Shown here one piece after another: positions 52,416-61,244 of a DNA stretch of 64,000 bases (position 1 is its first letter; every line of letters starts with the position of its first letter). Origin of the DNA: Arenibacter sp040216555 (GTDB lineage: Bacteria > Bacteroidota > Bacteroidia > Flavobacteriales > Flavobacteriaceae); contig JAVJOW010000033.1 in NCBI GenBank assembly GCA_040216555.1, positions 128,806 to 192,805 on the forward strand, written 5' to 3'. Under the pieces are notes generated by a model. That model was not told the origin of the DNA. It worked only from the letters and a program-made list of their open reading frames with translations, and ran no database searches. The position numbers were made by a program, and so were the translations under genes.

Positions 52416-53217
52416 TAGTTATTTATTTTTCACCTTCTTTTTGGGATATGCCCAAACCAAGCCTATCGACTTGCAGCCAAAAGATACTGTGGCCCACACC
52501 GACCCTTACGGTATTAGGGTAGGAATAGATCTTAGCCGCCTGTTAATTTCATTTTTAAATGATGATTACCAAGGACTTGAATTAGTTGGGGATTATAGGA
52601 TAACAAACAAACTGTATGTGGCCGCAGAACTGGGTAATGAAAAGAATACCAGACAAGAGGACCTCTACAATTTTACCACTTCCGGAAGCTATTTAAAACT
52701 TGGGGTAGATTATAATACCTATAGCAATTGGTACGGCATGAACAACTCAATACATGTAGGGGGGCGCTATGCTTATAGTACCTTTAGCCAAACTTTGAAT
52801 AATTATCAAATTTTTGACACCAATCGGTATTGGAGCGATCCAGATTACCAGATTAACCCTGGTCCAGATGCTGTAAACGATTTCGCTCTTGGTTCGGATG
52901 TAGCCCAAGAATTTAGTGGACTAAATGCCAGTTGGCTCGAGGCTGTGCTCGGTGTAAAAGCGGAACTCTTCGCCAACATATTTTTGGGAGCAAGTGTTCG
53001 CATTGGATTCTTGGTCAGCAATAAGGAACCGGATAATTTTAGCAACCTATGGATCCCTGGATTCAATAAAGTTACCGACGGGAGTAAATTTGGCGTTGGC
53101 TACAATTATTCCATCACCTATTTTTTACCACTCTACAAAAAAGCAAAAAAAATTAAGGAAAAGGAAGAAGAGCAACCACCGATCCCAGAAAAACCTAGAG
53201 CTCCCGGAAACCCTTAA
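52396..53217 (+). CDS. DUF6048 family outer-membrane-like protein
   Basis: The 273-residue protein has a signal peptide ending GYAQ and a beta-rich body (YGIRVGIDLSRLLISFL, YKLGVDYNTYSNWYGMNN-like strands, and AELFANIFLGASVRIGFL) ending in a proline-rich tail (EEQPPIPEKPRAPGNP). DUF6048 proteins look like small beta barrels. Its start overlaps the DUF6452 gene by 20 bases and its end overlaps the convergent membrane protein gene by 23 bases. Confidence 0.85.
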   Translation: MLRYIISSYLFFTFFLGYAQTKPIDLQPKDTVAHTDPYGIRVGIDLSRLLISFLNDDYQGLELVGDYRITNKLYVAAELGNEKNTRQEDLYNFTTSGSYLKLGVDYNTYSNWYGMNNSIHVGGRYAYSTFSQTLNNYQIFDTNRYWSDPDYQINPGPDAVNDFALGSDVAQEFSGLNASWLEAVLGVKAELFANIFLGASVRIGFLVSNKEPDNFSNLWIPGFNKVTDGSKFGVGYNYSITYFLPLYKKAKKIKEKEEEQPPIPEKPRAPGNP

Positions 53218-53425
53218 TAAAAATCCATTTCATCATCAGTTTTTCACCTGATTTTGTTTTTACAGCACTAAATTTGGGAGCCAATAAACTTGCGGCCACC
53301 GCGGCTATAAAAGCTAGGACCAGAGTATTGAGCGATAAGAACATCCCAAGTAATAATCGGCCTGCCAAAAATAAAATGGCGAAGCCTAGAAAATTTAAGA
53401 TAAGGGCCTTGTGTTTAGGTTTCAA
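53195..53425 (-). CDS. small membrane protein
   Basis: The 76-residue protein has two hydrophobic segments (ALILNFLGFAILFLAGRLLLGMF and LNTLVLAFIAAVAASLLAPKF) and a basic tail (MMKWIFIKGFREL). The C-terminal codons overlap the DUF6048 gene by 23 bases tail to tail. No family recognised. Expression would come from a promoter between it and the rlmL-like gene start. Confidence 0.7.
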   Translation of the reverse strand: MKPKHKALILNFLGFAILFLAGRLLLGMFLSLNTLVLAFIAAVAASLLAPKFSAVKTKSGEKLMMKWIFIKGFREL

Positions 53426-53457
53426 GATAACTATACTTTTACATTATCAAATTCGGG

Positions 53458-54621
53458 CTATTCCGCTTTATTAAACTTTGCCTTCTTGCTTCCCTCGTAC
53501 ATTACATATTTTACCAAGCGCGACTCCAAATGACTATTAAAGACCTTGATCTTTCTTGAAGGACGAAGGCCCACAAACTTTAAGGCCTCCAAATTGGATG
53601 TGATGAACCAGGCATCGGTCCCTGGGTAATTACGTTTTAAGGTGTTTCCTATATCGGTATAAAAATCCTCCATTTCTATATCCAATCGCTCACCGTAAGG
53701 CGGATTGAACACCATATGCAAATGTTTGTCCGTGAATTTTTCCGTATCAAAAAAGTTTTTCCTTTCTACAGTTATATAATCCGATAAATTGGCATTGACT
53801 ATATTATCCTGAGCCTTTCGAACTGCAGATGGTGCCTTGTCATATCCTATGATCTTATGATTAAACTCCCGCGTCCTTTTGAGACTACTGTCCACAATTT
53901 TTTCAAAAAGATCGGCATCAAAATCGTGCCATTTCTCGAAGGCAAATTCCTTCCTATTAATGTTGGCCGGAATATTACAGGCTATCATGGCTGCTTCTGT
54001 CAATAAAGTGCCACTTCCGCACATAGGGTCCAAAAAATCGCATTGTCCATCCCATCCACTTAACAACAAAAGACCGGCGGCCAAAACCTCATTTATGGGC
54101 GCAATATTGGTTGCCGTCCTATACCCCCTCTGGTGTAAAGATCTTCCTGATGAATCCAAGGCCACATTGCAGTGATCATTTTGAATATGGATATTGATCC
54201 TAACATCCGGGAATTTTATATCTACATCCGGCCTGCTGCCATCAGTATCCCTAAATTTATCTACTATGGCATCTTTGGTTTTTTGGGATACATATAAGGA
54301 GTGGGTAAAATTTTCACTATTTACTGTGGCGTCTATGGCAAAAGTTGTGGAGGTCGACAGATAATCGAACCAATCCATGGCATAGATTTTTTTATAAAGA
54401 TCGTTCTCATCCCGAACGCGAAATGAATGAATAGGTTTCACTATTTTAATCGCAGTCCGCAAACAAAGGTTCGCCTTGTACATAAAACCCGTATCGCCTT
54501 CAAAAAAAACGCTCCTAACCCCTTCTTCAACATTTCCTGCACCAAGGTTTCGTAGTTCCTTTGCCAAAATTTCTTCAAAACCAAACATGGTCTTGGCCAC
54601 CATTTTAAAATTATTGTTCAT
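53458..54621 (-). CDS. THUMP-domain class I RNA methyltransferase (RlmL-like)
   Basis: The 387-residue protein has an N-terminal THUMP RNA-binding domain (residues about 5-155, FGFEEILAKELRNLGA), followed by a UPF0020/RlmL methyltransferase domain: LDPMCGSGTLLTEAAMIA near 196, then VFNPPYGERL near 288 with the NPPY catalytic motif. It probably makes N2-methylguanine in 23S rRNA or tRNA. The C-terminus is basic (SKKAKFNKAE). A TATTTTTG box is 20 bases upstream. Confidence 0.92.
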   Translation of the reverse strand: MNNNFKMVAKTMFGFEEILAKELRNLGAGNVEEGVRSVFFEGDTGFMYKANLCLRTAIKIVKPIHSFRVRDENDLYKKIYAMDWFDYLSTSTTFAIDATVNSENFTHSLYVSQKTKDAIVDKFRDTDGSRPDVDIKFPDVRINIHIQNDHCNVALDSSGRSLHQRGYRTATNIAPINEVLAAGLLLLSGWDGQCDFLDPMCGSGTLLTEAAMIACNIPANINRKEFAFEKWHDFDADLFEKIVDSSLKRTREFNHKIIGYDKAPSAVRKAQDNIVNANLSDYITVERKNFFDTEKFTDKHLHMVFNPPYGERLDIEMEDFYTDIGNTLKRNYPGTDAWFITSNLEALKFVGLRPSRKIKVFNSHLESRLVKYVMYEGSKKAKFNKAE

Positions 54622-54641
54622 ATCTACCTTTAAGATTACCG

Positions 54642-54649
54642 CAAAAATA
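54642..54649 (-). promoter_or_regulatory. sigma-A -7 box for RlmL-like gene
   Basis: Minus strand reads TATTTTTG, an exact TAnnTTTG match 20 bases before the ATG at 54621. Confidence 0.6.
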
Positions 54650-54680
54650 CGTTAATTTTAGCCCTTATTAGCCAATATGG

Positions 54681-54688
54681 TAATTTTG
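54681..54688 (+). promoter_or_regulatory. sigma-A -7 box for ZIP transporter gene
   Basis: TAATTTTG matches TAnnTTTG, 23 bases before the ATG at 54712. Confidence 0.55.
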
Positions 54689-54711
54689 TAGAATACCCGA
54701 ACTAATCCTAA

Positions 54712-55383
54712 ATGAAATATTTATTACCCATTCTTGGCGTATTGCTGAGTTTTATATTTGTATACTTCACAAAACCAAAAAACAAGGAAGTCTTTAAACT
54801 TCTCCTAGCTTTCAGTGGCGCTTTTTTACTGGCACTTACTGTATTTGAATTGTTCCCCGAAGTTTATGGCAGTGCAGAACCAAAAACAGTCGGGGTATTT
54901 ATTATGTTGGGGATACTGCTCCAGATTTTTCTTGAATTTTTTTCTAAGGGGGCCGAACACGGGCATGTTCATTTAGATCCAGAAAAATCGGATTTTCCGT
55001 GGATGCTTTTCATAAGCCTATGTATACACTCCCTGCTTGAAGGATTGCCAATAGAAAATCACGGTACTATGCTATATGGAATTTTGATACATAAAATTCC
55101 CATCGCCATAATCCTTAGCATATTCTTATTAAGCTCTAAGATAAAATTGCAATCCGCATTATTTTTTATCGTTCTTTTCTCTGTGATGACCCCCATAGGT
55201 ACCTACATTGCTGCCAATTATGAGTTTGTCCATAGGTATGCCGTCTTGCTGAACGCTTTGGTAATTGGTGTTTTCCTCCATATCTCAACGGTGATTTTGT
55301 TTGAAAGTTCGGAAGCTCATAAATTCAACCTTCGTAAATTGGTAGTCATTATACTGGGTATCGCAATAGCTTATTCCCTATAA
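54712..55383 (+). CDS. ZIP family metal transporter
   Basis: The 223-residue membrane protein has about seven membrane segments. A His-rich loop (KGAEHGHVHLD) near residue 80, and the metal-site helices CIHSLLEGLPIENHG near 104 and IHKIPIAIILS near 125, carry the H-x3-E and H-x3 residues typical of ZIP. It likely imports zinc or another divalent metal. The last base of its stop is the first base of the DUF4268 start, so the genes are coupled. Confidence 0.9.
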   Translation: MKYLLPILGVLLSFIFVYFTKPKNKEVFKLLLAFSGAFLLALTVFELFPEVYGSAEPKTVGVFIMLGILLQIFLEFFSKGAEHGHVHLDPEKSDFPWMLFISLCIHSLLEGLPIENHGTMLYGILIHKIPIAIILSIFLLSSKIKLQSALFFIVLFSVMTPIGTYIAANYEFVHRYAVLLNALVIGVFLHISTVILFESSEAHKFNLRKLVVIILGIAIAYSL

Positions 55384-55811
55384 TGTTTAGTAAGGAAGAA
55401 GCGAAAAAGTTGAGGCAGGATTTCTGGATTTCTTTTGGAAAGTCATTTCCCAGAAAATGGATTCTTTATAACACGGGAATAAAAGATTTCTCATTTAAGT
55501 TCCACTTTGATTTGTCCTCTGCCATGGTTTCGATGGATATTGAAAACCAAGACTTGGAGAAACGTCTGGAATTATGGGAAAAATTGATTTCCCTTCAGTC
55601 GCTTTTCAAGGAGGAATATCTACCAAATGCCCTTTTCCAGGATACGGTTATTCTTGATAACGGCAAGGAAATTTCAAGGGTATCCGTGCGTTTGGAAAAT
55701 GTATCCATACATAATAAAAATACCTGGCAGGAGACCATGCTATTTTTAAAGGAGAACATGGCCAAATTTGAAGATTTCTTCAACGAATATGAAGATATTA
55801 TTAGACCCTAA
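55383..55811 (+). CDS. DUF4268 protein
   Basis: The 142-residue protein has the DUF4268 start MFSKEEAKKLRQDFWISFGKSFPRKWILYNTGIKD and ends in a helical segment (WQETMLFLKENMAKFEDFFNEY). No signal or membrane part. Its role is unknown; DUF4268 occurs alone or fused to nuclease-like domains. It starts on the last base of the ZIP stop and its end overlaps the convergent hemolysin III gene by four bases. Confidence 0.88.
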   Translation: MFSKEEAKKLRQDFWISFGKSFPRKWILYNTGIKDFSFKFHFDLSSAMVSMDIENQDLEKRLELWEKLISLQSLFKEEYLPNALFQDTVILDNGKEISRVSVRLENVSIHNKNTWQETMLFLKENMAKFEDFFNEYEDIIRP

Positions 55812-56425
55812 ACCACATCTATCAAAATAAAAAACCAATGACTGATGGCTCCTCCCAGCACGAACAAATGCCAGATAAAGTGATTATAAGGAATTCTTTC
55901 AATGGCATAAAAAAGAATCCCTAAGGTATATAATGCACCCCCTAGAAAAAGTGCCCCCAGCCCAAAGGCTGAAGTATTACTTAGCAAATTGTCCAAATCC
56001 AACACGATCAACCAGCCCATTACCAAATAAAGTAAAAGCGATATAAATTCGTATTTACCAGTATAAAATAACTTCAATAGCGTACCAACGGCAGCTATAC
56101 CCCAAACGGTATAAAATAGTAGCCATCCATTACCTTTTTCAAGCATTATTAAGGCCACTGGCGTATAGGTCCCAGCAATTAAAAAATAAATGCTGATGTG
56201 ATCCAATATCCTTAATTTGTTTTTCAAATTGGGATCACTGACAAGATGGTATAAGGTTGATGCAGTAAATAAAAGTACAAAGGTTAGACTGTAAACAACA
56301 ATGGAAAAAATTCCATAAGAATTATGCCGATCGTTAATCTGATAAAGCACAACAAACCCTATCAATCCAAGAATGATTCCTAGGCCATGTGAAAGGGTAT
56401 TCAATTTTTCTTCTTTTTCCAGCAT
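55808..56425 (-). CDS. hemolysin III / TrhA-like membrane protein
   Basis: The 205-residue protein has seven hydrophobic segments and the HlyIII/PAQR motifs EEKLNTLSHGLG near residue 5, STLYHL near 57, ILDHISIYFLIAGTYTP near 72, and HFIWHLFVLGGAISHWF near 183, with conserved Ser, His, Asp and His residues of the metal site. The family is linked to lipid homeostasis in bacteria. A TAATTTTG box lies 19 bases upstream of the ATG. Confidence 0.92.
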   Translation of the reverse strand: MLEKEEKLNTLSHGLGIILGLIGFVVLYQINDRHNSYGIFSIVVYSLTFVLLFTASTLYHLVSDPNLKNKLRILDHISIYFLIAGTYTPVALIMLEKGNGWLLFYTVWGIAAVGTLLKLFYTGKYEFISLLLYLVMGWLIVLDLDNLLSNTSAFGLGALFLGGALYTLGILFYAIERIPYNHFIWHLFVLGGAISHWFFILIDVV

Positions 56426-56444
56426 GTATAGGATGTTGATTATA

Positions 56445-56452
56445 CAAAATTA
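56445..56452 (-). promoter_or_regulatory. sigma-A -7 box for hemolysin III gene
   Basis: Minus strand reads TAATTTTG, an exact TAnnTTTG match 19 bases before the ATG at 56425. Confidence 0.55.
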
Positions 56453-56591
56453 ACTAAAGTTAATTTTACATAAATACCCTGCCTTAGGAAATAAATAACA
56501 TTGCCCCTTCCACAAAAATAAATGTTCTAACAGGCAATAACTCCATTAAAATATTAAATATACAAATTACATCTACCTCATTGGGCTACGA

Positions 56592-59078
56592 TTAATCTAC
56601 CTCAAAAACAGCTTCTGAAACCAGTGGCAAACCATCGTTGGTAATTCCTTGTAAAACGACTTTATAGATGGAAGATTTTGTACCTGCAGGGAAAGTCACT
56701 TTGCTCTTTCCACTATTGTCCATTGTAACTGTAGGCTCCCAGTGGAGGGTGGAACTAAATTTTTTTCTATTTGTTCCCGGATCGTCATTAGCATAAGCCG
56801 GTTCGTAAAACTTTCTGGGCTGATAAAATCCCTGGTAATTAAACACATTGCCAGCAACTTTATTTTTCTGATTCTTCAGCTCCTTCCCTGTTAATGTGTA
56901 TACCGCAATAACGCCGTTTCCTCCTTCGGAACCAAAAATGGAAGCTCTAGCTCCCTTTAAAACATCTATAAAATCGACCTCCCAAACAGGAACGTTTTCA
57001 ATTGCTTCCTGATTTACTGGTACGCCATTCAATAGGAAAAGGGGCGTAGTCCCTCTTTCCGAACTCATGGAATTAACACCTCTAATTGCAACAAATCCTC
57101 CATACACATCAACTCCAGGGACACGTGCTCGTAAAGCCGCCAATATGTTTGGATAGGGTTGATTTCTTATTTCGGAAAAATCCACTGTATTGGATACACT
57201 GCTGTAAATAGAATTGGTACTTCTTTTTGTATCCATCTCCTTCTTCTTGGACCTTCCTTCAGTTAAGATTAATACTTCATCCAATTGGATCAATTTCATC
57301 ATTTCGTTTTCAAAATTCGTATCAAAGCCTTTTCTTGCATAAGGATTCTCCAAAAATTGTTCAAAGCTGGTAGCTTCCCTTAGCCTGAACTCTTTCTTAA
57401 GGGAACTGATTGGTGCAGGTCTTATGGAATCCAAGTGAACAGCAAATTCCTTCATTGGACGCTCATAATCCACCATTTCAAAAGCCAATTTATTATCTTC
57501 CATAATATCCAGCCCCAAAAACTTAAAACGTCCATCTTCGTTTGATTTTACACTAAGGCGCCCCATCAAATTATTGTCTTGGAAAGTTAATTTCACAGTG
57601 GCTGCATCCGGCTTATCAAGATTATGAAATTTACGCACCTCTCCTTCCACAGAGATTCCCAATTCCTTAATAAACTCAAACGAATCACCCTTGATATTCG
57701 GCAAATCGTTTACCATAAATTGTCGCCACCCCTGAGTCATCATCAAGAGGTCCAAGAACTGCCTTCTTTTAGGATCTTCGGAATAAAAGTAGTAACCAGG
57801 ATGTTCTATTTTCCCTTTTACTTCTGAATTTAACAACAAATACGTTCGTATGTCGGACTGATGCTCCCTAGGTGATGAAGCCGCTAAATCCGTAACAGAA
57901 ATGGACATATTTGCTCCGAAATTCGATATCTCCTTCCCTTGGGAATCCAGTTCTACACTTAGTTCCACCGTGCCATTTTTGGCATTGGTTTCCGAAGTAG
58001 GAATAATTTTTATTTGGGGAGACGGACTGCCGTCATCGTAAAATACCAATCTCTCGGATATGGCTTTACTCTTTTCATCAATGAGTGTAAATTGGGCAAT
58101 ACCGGTCGCAAGGAGCTTTTTATCGACCTTGAAAACAGCTACAGTTTTATCCTGGTTAATTTGGGCATTATACATTGTTCCCGTTCGCTGGCTCCCTAGC
58201 AAACTAAAGCCTTTAAGCCCCTTGACACTTGCTGTTTGAATATTTATTTGATAATAATCCCTTAATTCCTGGACCCGCATTACAATTCCATCATTGACTC
58301 CTTGTGGCAGATCATAGGAATATTTTTTATCATTGTACATAATATTGGCAGTGTATTTTCTTCCCATTACTGGCTTAATATTAAATAGTCCCATCCCTAA
58401 ATGGGCAGATGTAAATTCAGTAATTTGTACACCCGTATCATCTAAAATTACACCTTCAATGTCTATAGACCTACCATCTACCCCTAATATCTTGAAACCG
58501 ACTCGGTTAAAATAATCATTGACCAAGTGCCCACCCTCAGGAAAAAATTGCAAATCAGGCATTTGTCCGTCCAATACCACATCCGCTTCCACCTGGTCTT
58601 TCCCATCCAAAGCCGACTCAGCATTTTTCGTTATAAAGTTCAATGGGTTAATATATAACTGTTGCCTAAAAAAATAGGCCTCGTCAAAATTTCTCATATA
58701 GTTTGTATAGGCCCTTACCACATACTCACCTCCATATAAATCTGAAGGCAAGGCAAAATCCCCATTGCCAATACCATCTTCTATCCTAATTATTTTGAAG
58801 TCTATTATTTTGTTTTCCGGGCCAACAATATCTACATATACTACATTCCTTATAACATCCCAGAGGTGGGAAGCCGCGCTTAAGAGGTATACTTTAAACC
58901 AAATATCTTCCCCTGCATTGTAATATGACTTATCCAGATGCAAGAATACCTTTTCCCGATAATTTATGGAATCATTAGCTAAAGAATATTTTGATGTATC
59001 CTGTCCTTGGGAATAAGTGAAATTAGTGAACACTATCCAAAGAAATAGTGCTAATGATGATATTTTCAAAAGGTTCAA
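56592..59078 (-). CDS. MG2-domain protein with TonB-type plug and no barrel
   Basis: The 828-residue exported protein has no in-frame ATG near its start; TTG at 59078 (or TTG at 59069) gives a signal peptide ending TYSQ. Residues about 40-140 resemble the macroglobulin MG2 fold (REKVFLHLDKSYYNAGEDIWFKVY). A carboxypeptidase-like region near 480 is followed at about 610-745 by a plug domain (PYPNILAALRARVPGVDV, FVAIRGVNS, FLLNGVPVNQEAIENVPVWEVDFIDVLKG, GSEGGNGVIAVYT). No barrel follows; instead a short C-terminal beta region. Such plug-only MG2 proteins occur in Bacteroidetes; how they act is unknown. Confidence 0.88.
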   Translation of the reverse strand: MNLLKISSLALFLWIVFTNFTYSQGQDTSKYSLANDSINYREKVFLHLDKSYYNAGEDIWFKVYLLSAASHLWDVIRNVVYVDIVGPENKIIDFKIIRIEDGIGNGDFALPSDLYGGEYVVRAYTNYMRNFDEAYFFRQQLYINPLNFITKNAESALDGKDQVEADVVLDGQMPDLQFFPEGGHLVNDYFNRVGFKILGVDGRSIDIEGVILDDTGVQITEFTSAHLGMGLFNIKPVMGRKYTANIMYNDKKYSYDLPQGVNDGIVMRVQELRDYYQINIQTASVKGLKGFSLLGSQRTGTMYNAQINQDKTVAVFKVDKKLLATGIAQFTLIDEKSKAISERLVFYDDGSPSPQIKIIPTSETNAKNGTVELSVELDSQGKEISNFGANMSISVTDLAASSPREHQSDIRTYLLLNSEVKGKIEHPGYYFYSEDPKRRQFLDLLMMTQGWRQFMVNDLPNIKGDSFEFIKELGISVEGEVRKFHNLDKPDAATVKLTFQDNNLMGRLSVKSNEDGRFKFLGLDIMEDNKLAFEMVDYERPMKEFAVHLDSIRPAPISSLKKEFRLREATSFEQFLENPYARKGFDTNFENEMMKLIQLDEVLILTEGRSKKKEMDTKRSTNSIYSSVSNTVDFSEIRNQPYPNILAALRARVPGVDVYGGFVAIRGVNSMSSERGTTPLFLLNGVPVNQEAIENVPVWEVDFIDVLKGARASIFGSEGGNGVIAVYTLTGKELKNQKNKVAGNVFNYQGFYQPRKFYEPAYANDDPGTNRKKFSSTLHWEPTVTMDNSGKSKVTFPAGTKSSIYKVVLQGITNDGLPLVSEAVFEVD

Positions 59079-59269
59079 TATTTAGTTCGACTGTAAAATT
59101 AAATCTACAATTTTTTCTTTAAAAAAAATGTGATTTAACTTTGGCAATAATAAATATTCCCGAACCATTTGCACATTAAAACTTATAAGTGAATATTTTC
59201 ACCATGGACCAAATAAGGCCCCTATAAAAAAGAATTAAACCAATAAATTGCAGATGATCTATTTCCTTA

Positions 59270-61228
59270 TTATTGGACAATAAGCTTGGCCCTCATTACC
59301 GATGAATGACCTGGAAAAGTACATACTATCCAATATTCACCAGGTTCCTCCGGCATGTTTACGTAAATTTTTTCAGCTGTTTCCGGTTGCATAATAGCGG
59401 TGTGATAAAGTACTAAATCGGTATCTGGTACATAATTATAATCCGGACCGTCAAGTCCCAGCATCAAGGCCAATTGCCCTACCTTATCCACCGACTCCTT
59501 GCCTTTCTGGGTAATGACCAGATTATGCATCATATCGTCGTTATTATTAAAGGTGAGCTCTACCTTGGCCCCTCTTTTAACCTTAACTTCCTCTACATCA
59601 TACTTCAATCCCGGCCTGGTTCCTATAATTAATTTCTGATCGGACTTATTATTCCAATCAGATGGCATTTTCAGAATTCTTTTTGGTTGGACAATATTTT
59701 TACCCGATTTAACCATACCTGTCATCTGCGGAGACTTTAATACTCCCCCAGGAACTTCGTTCAATGTGTAGTAGCCTGTGTCGTGCAAAAGTTTTTTGCC
59801 GTTATCAGAGCTAAGGTGAGGTGCTTTTAATTCGTGGATAAAACCCAATCGCATACCGTGCAAGGTTAATTTAACTGATAATCCATCTGCAGAAACCTCG
59901 GCTTTTTGGACCATTACCGGTTGTTCTTCCACAATGGGACTACCGTAGGTATTGTGATATTGATACGTAAAACTTTTCATTTCATAATTAGCTGCGTCAC
60001 TGGCCAACCTTTTATTCACAGGTTGTGTGAATTCCAATTGAAATCCATCATCAAGCGCTTTCATCGTTTTAATTTCAAAGGGTACTTTCCCGGTCCACTC
60101 CAATCTTTGCAAACCATATGGAGCTTTCCCTGTGGAGGCCCATCCCCTGCTTGTCATTCCTACAAAAATACTGGAATCACTACCCCAGATCATGCGCAAT
60201 ATCCCTGAGGAAAAACCCTCACGAAATAAGAAGGAAGCCCCTTGGTACACTCCATTGACCTTTTCCATATATACCCTCATTATCTTACTGTGACCTTGGT
60301 CGCCAATAAAGATCTGGCCTTCAAAGGGTCCAAATTTTCCATGGGTAGTATCATAGAGGATATCCGAAGTAGAAATCCCCTGAATGGTGTGCGGGAACCA
60401 GATGGCTGGAGCCTTAAGAGCAGGTACCTTTTTTGCATATTCATAAAGACTTAAGCCCGAATGCTTTTCAATTTCTTCCTGTTTCAATTTTAGGGGCGAT
60501 TGCGGATCGTCTGTCCACCGCAACCCTTCCGGATTACCGGCAAAATCGCCTACTTCCAAATGGGTCATCCTTCCGGAACCTACCCAATCCCCTTGATTTT
60601 CAGTATAAAAATAATCGCCCTCAGCATTTACATTAAAACCTGCAGGAGACCTTAAGCCGGTTGCAATAGGGGTCATTTCCCCTTCTGGTGTTATTTTTAA
60701 CATCCATCCCCTCCATTTTACCAAACTAGCTCCATGGCCAATCCAGGATAAATTTAAGGTGACCAACATATCCCCATTGGGCAGAATTAACGGGCCATAG
60801 GAATAATCGTGGTAATTCCCGGACAAAGGCCATGTATATATGGTCTTATAACTATCGGCCTTTCCGTCCCCGTTCCTGTCATCCAATCTAGTAAGTTCTC
60901 CTCGTTGGGAAAGGTAAAAACCATTGTCCTTATAGGCCAAACCCAAGGTTTCGTGCATCCCGTGCGCATATCTTTTATAAACTGGGTTTAAACTATATGG
61001 TTTATCTATTAACCATACTTCACCCCTTCTGGTAGACACCCCCAATTTATCGTCATCCGTAAACGCCAATCCTCCTACTTCCAATACAATATTATTTGGA
61101 ATTGGCACATCCACTATTTTATAATATTCTGCTTCCTTATTGGCCATTTCCGAACTTTCCTGTCCAAATGTACCTTGTACTGTTCCTAATAGGAATACAA
61201 AGAAAACTGCCTGTCTTAAAATCTGCAT
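59270..61228 (-). CDS. secreted beta-propeller sugar-dehydrogenase-like protein with C-terminal cupredoxin
   Basis: The chosen start MQILRQAVFFVFLLGTVQG gives 652 residues with a signal peptide; the frame extends 16 codons upstream into the preceding gene. Residues about 40-370 are a PQQ/NHL-type propeller (NNIVLEVGGLAFTDDDKLGVSTRRGEVW, MLKITPEGEMTPIATGLRSPAGF, GQIFIGDQGHSKIMRVY). The C-terminal 120 residues are an azurin-like cupredoxin with ligands His in DDMMHNLVI, Cys in WIVCTFPGH, that His, and Met in SSVM. A DUF1080 gene follows upstream on the same strand. It may oxidise a sugar and pass electrons to its own copper site. Confidence 0.85.
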   Translation of the reverse strand: MQILRQAVFFVFLLGTVQGTFGQESSEMANKEAEYYKIVDVPIPNNIVLEVGGLAFTDDDKLGVSTRRGEVWLIDKPYSLNPVYKRYAHGMHETLGLAYKDNGFYLSQRGELTRLDDRNGDGKADSYKTIYTWPLSGNYHDYSYGPLILPNGDMLVTLNLSWIGHGASLVKWRGWMLKITPEGEMTPIATGLRSPAGFNVNAEGDYFYTENQGDWVGSGRMTHLEVGDFAGNPEGLRWTDDPQSPLKLKQEEIEKHSGLSLYEYAKKVPALKAPAIWFPHTIQGISTSDILYDTTHGKFGPFEGQIFIGDQGHSKIMRVYMEKVNGVYQGASFLFREGFSSGILRMIWGSDSSIFVGMTSRGWASTGKAPYGLQRLEWTGKVPFEIKTMKALDDGFQLEFTQPVNKRLASDAANYEMKSFTYQYHNTYGSPIVEEQPVMVQKAEVSADGLSVKLTLHGMRLGFIHELKAPHLSSDNGKKLLHDTGYYTLNEVPGGVLKSPQMTGMVKSGKNIVQPKRILKMPSDWNNKSDQKLIIGTRPGLKYDVEEVKVKRGAKVELTFNNNDDMMHNLVITQKGKESVDKVGQLALMLGLDGPDYNYVPDTDLVLYHTAIMQPETAEKIYVNMPEEPGEYWIVCTFPGHSSVMRAKLIVQ

Positions 61229-61244
61229 AATTGGTTGTTTTGGG

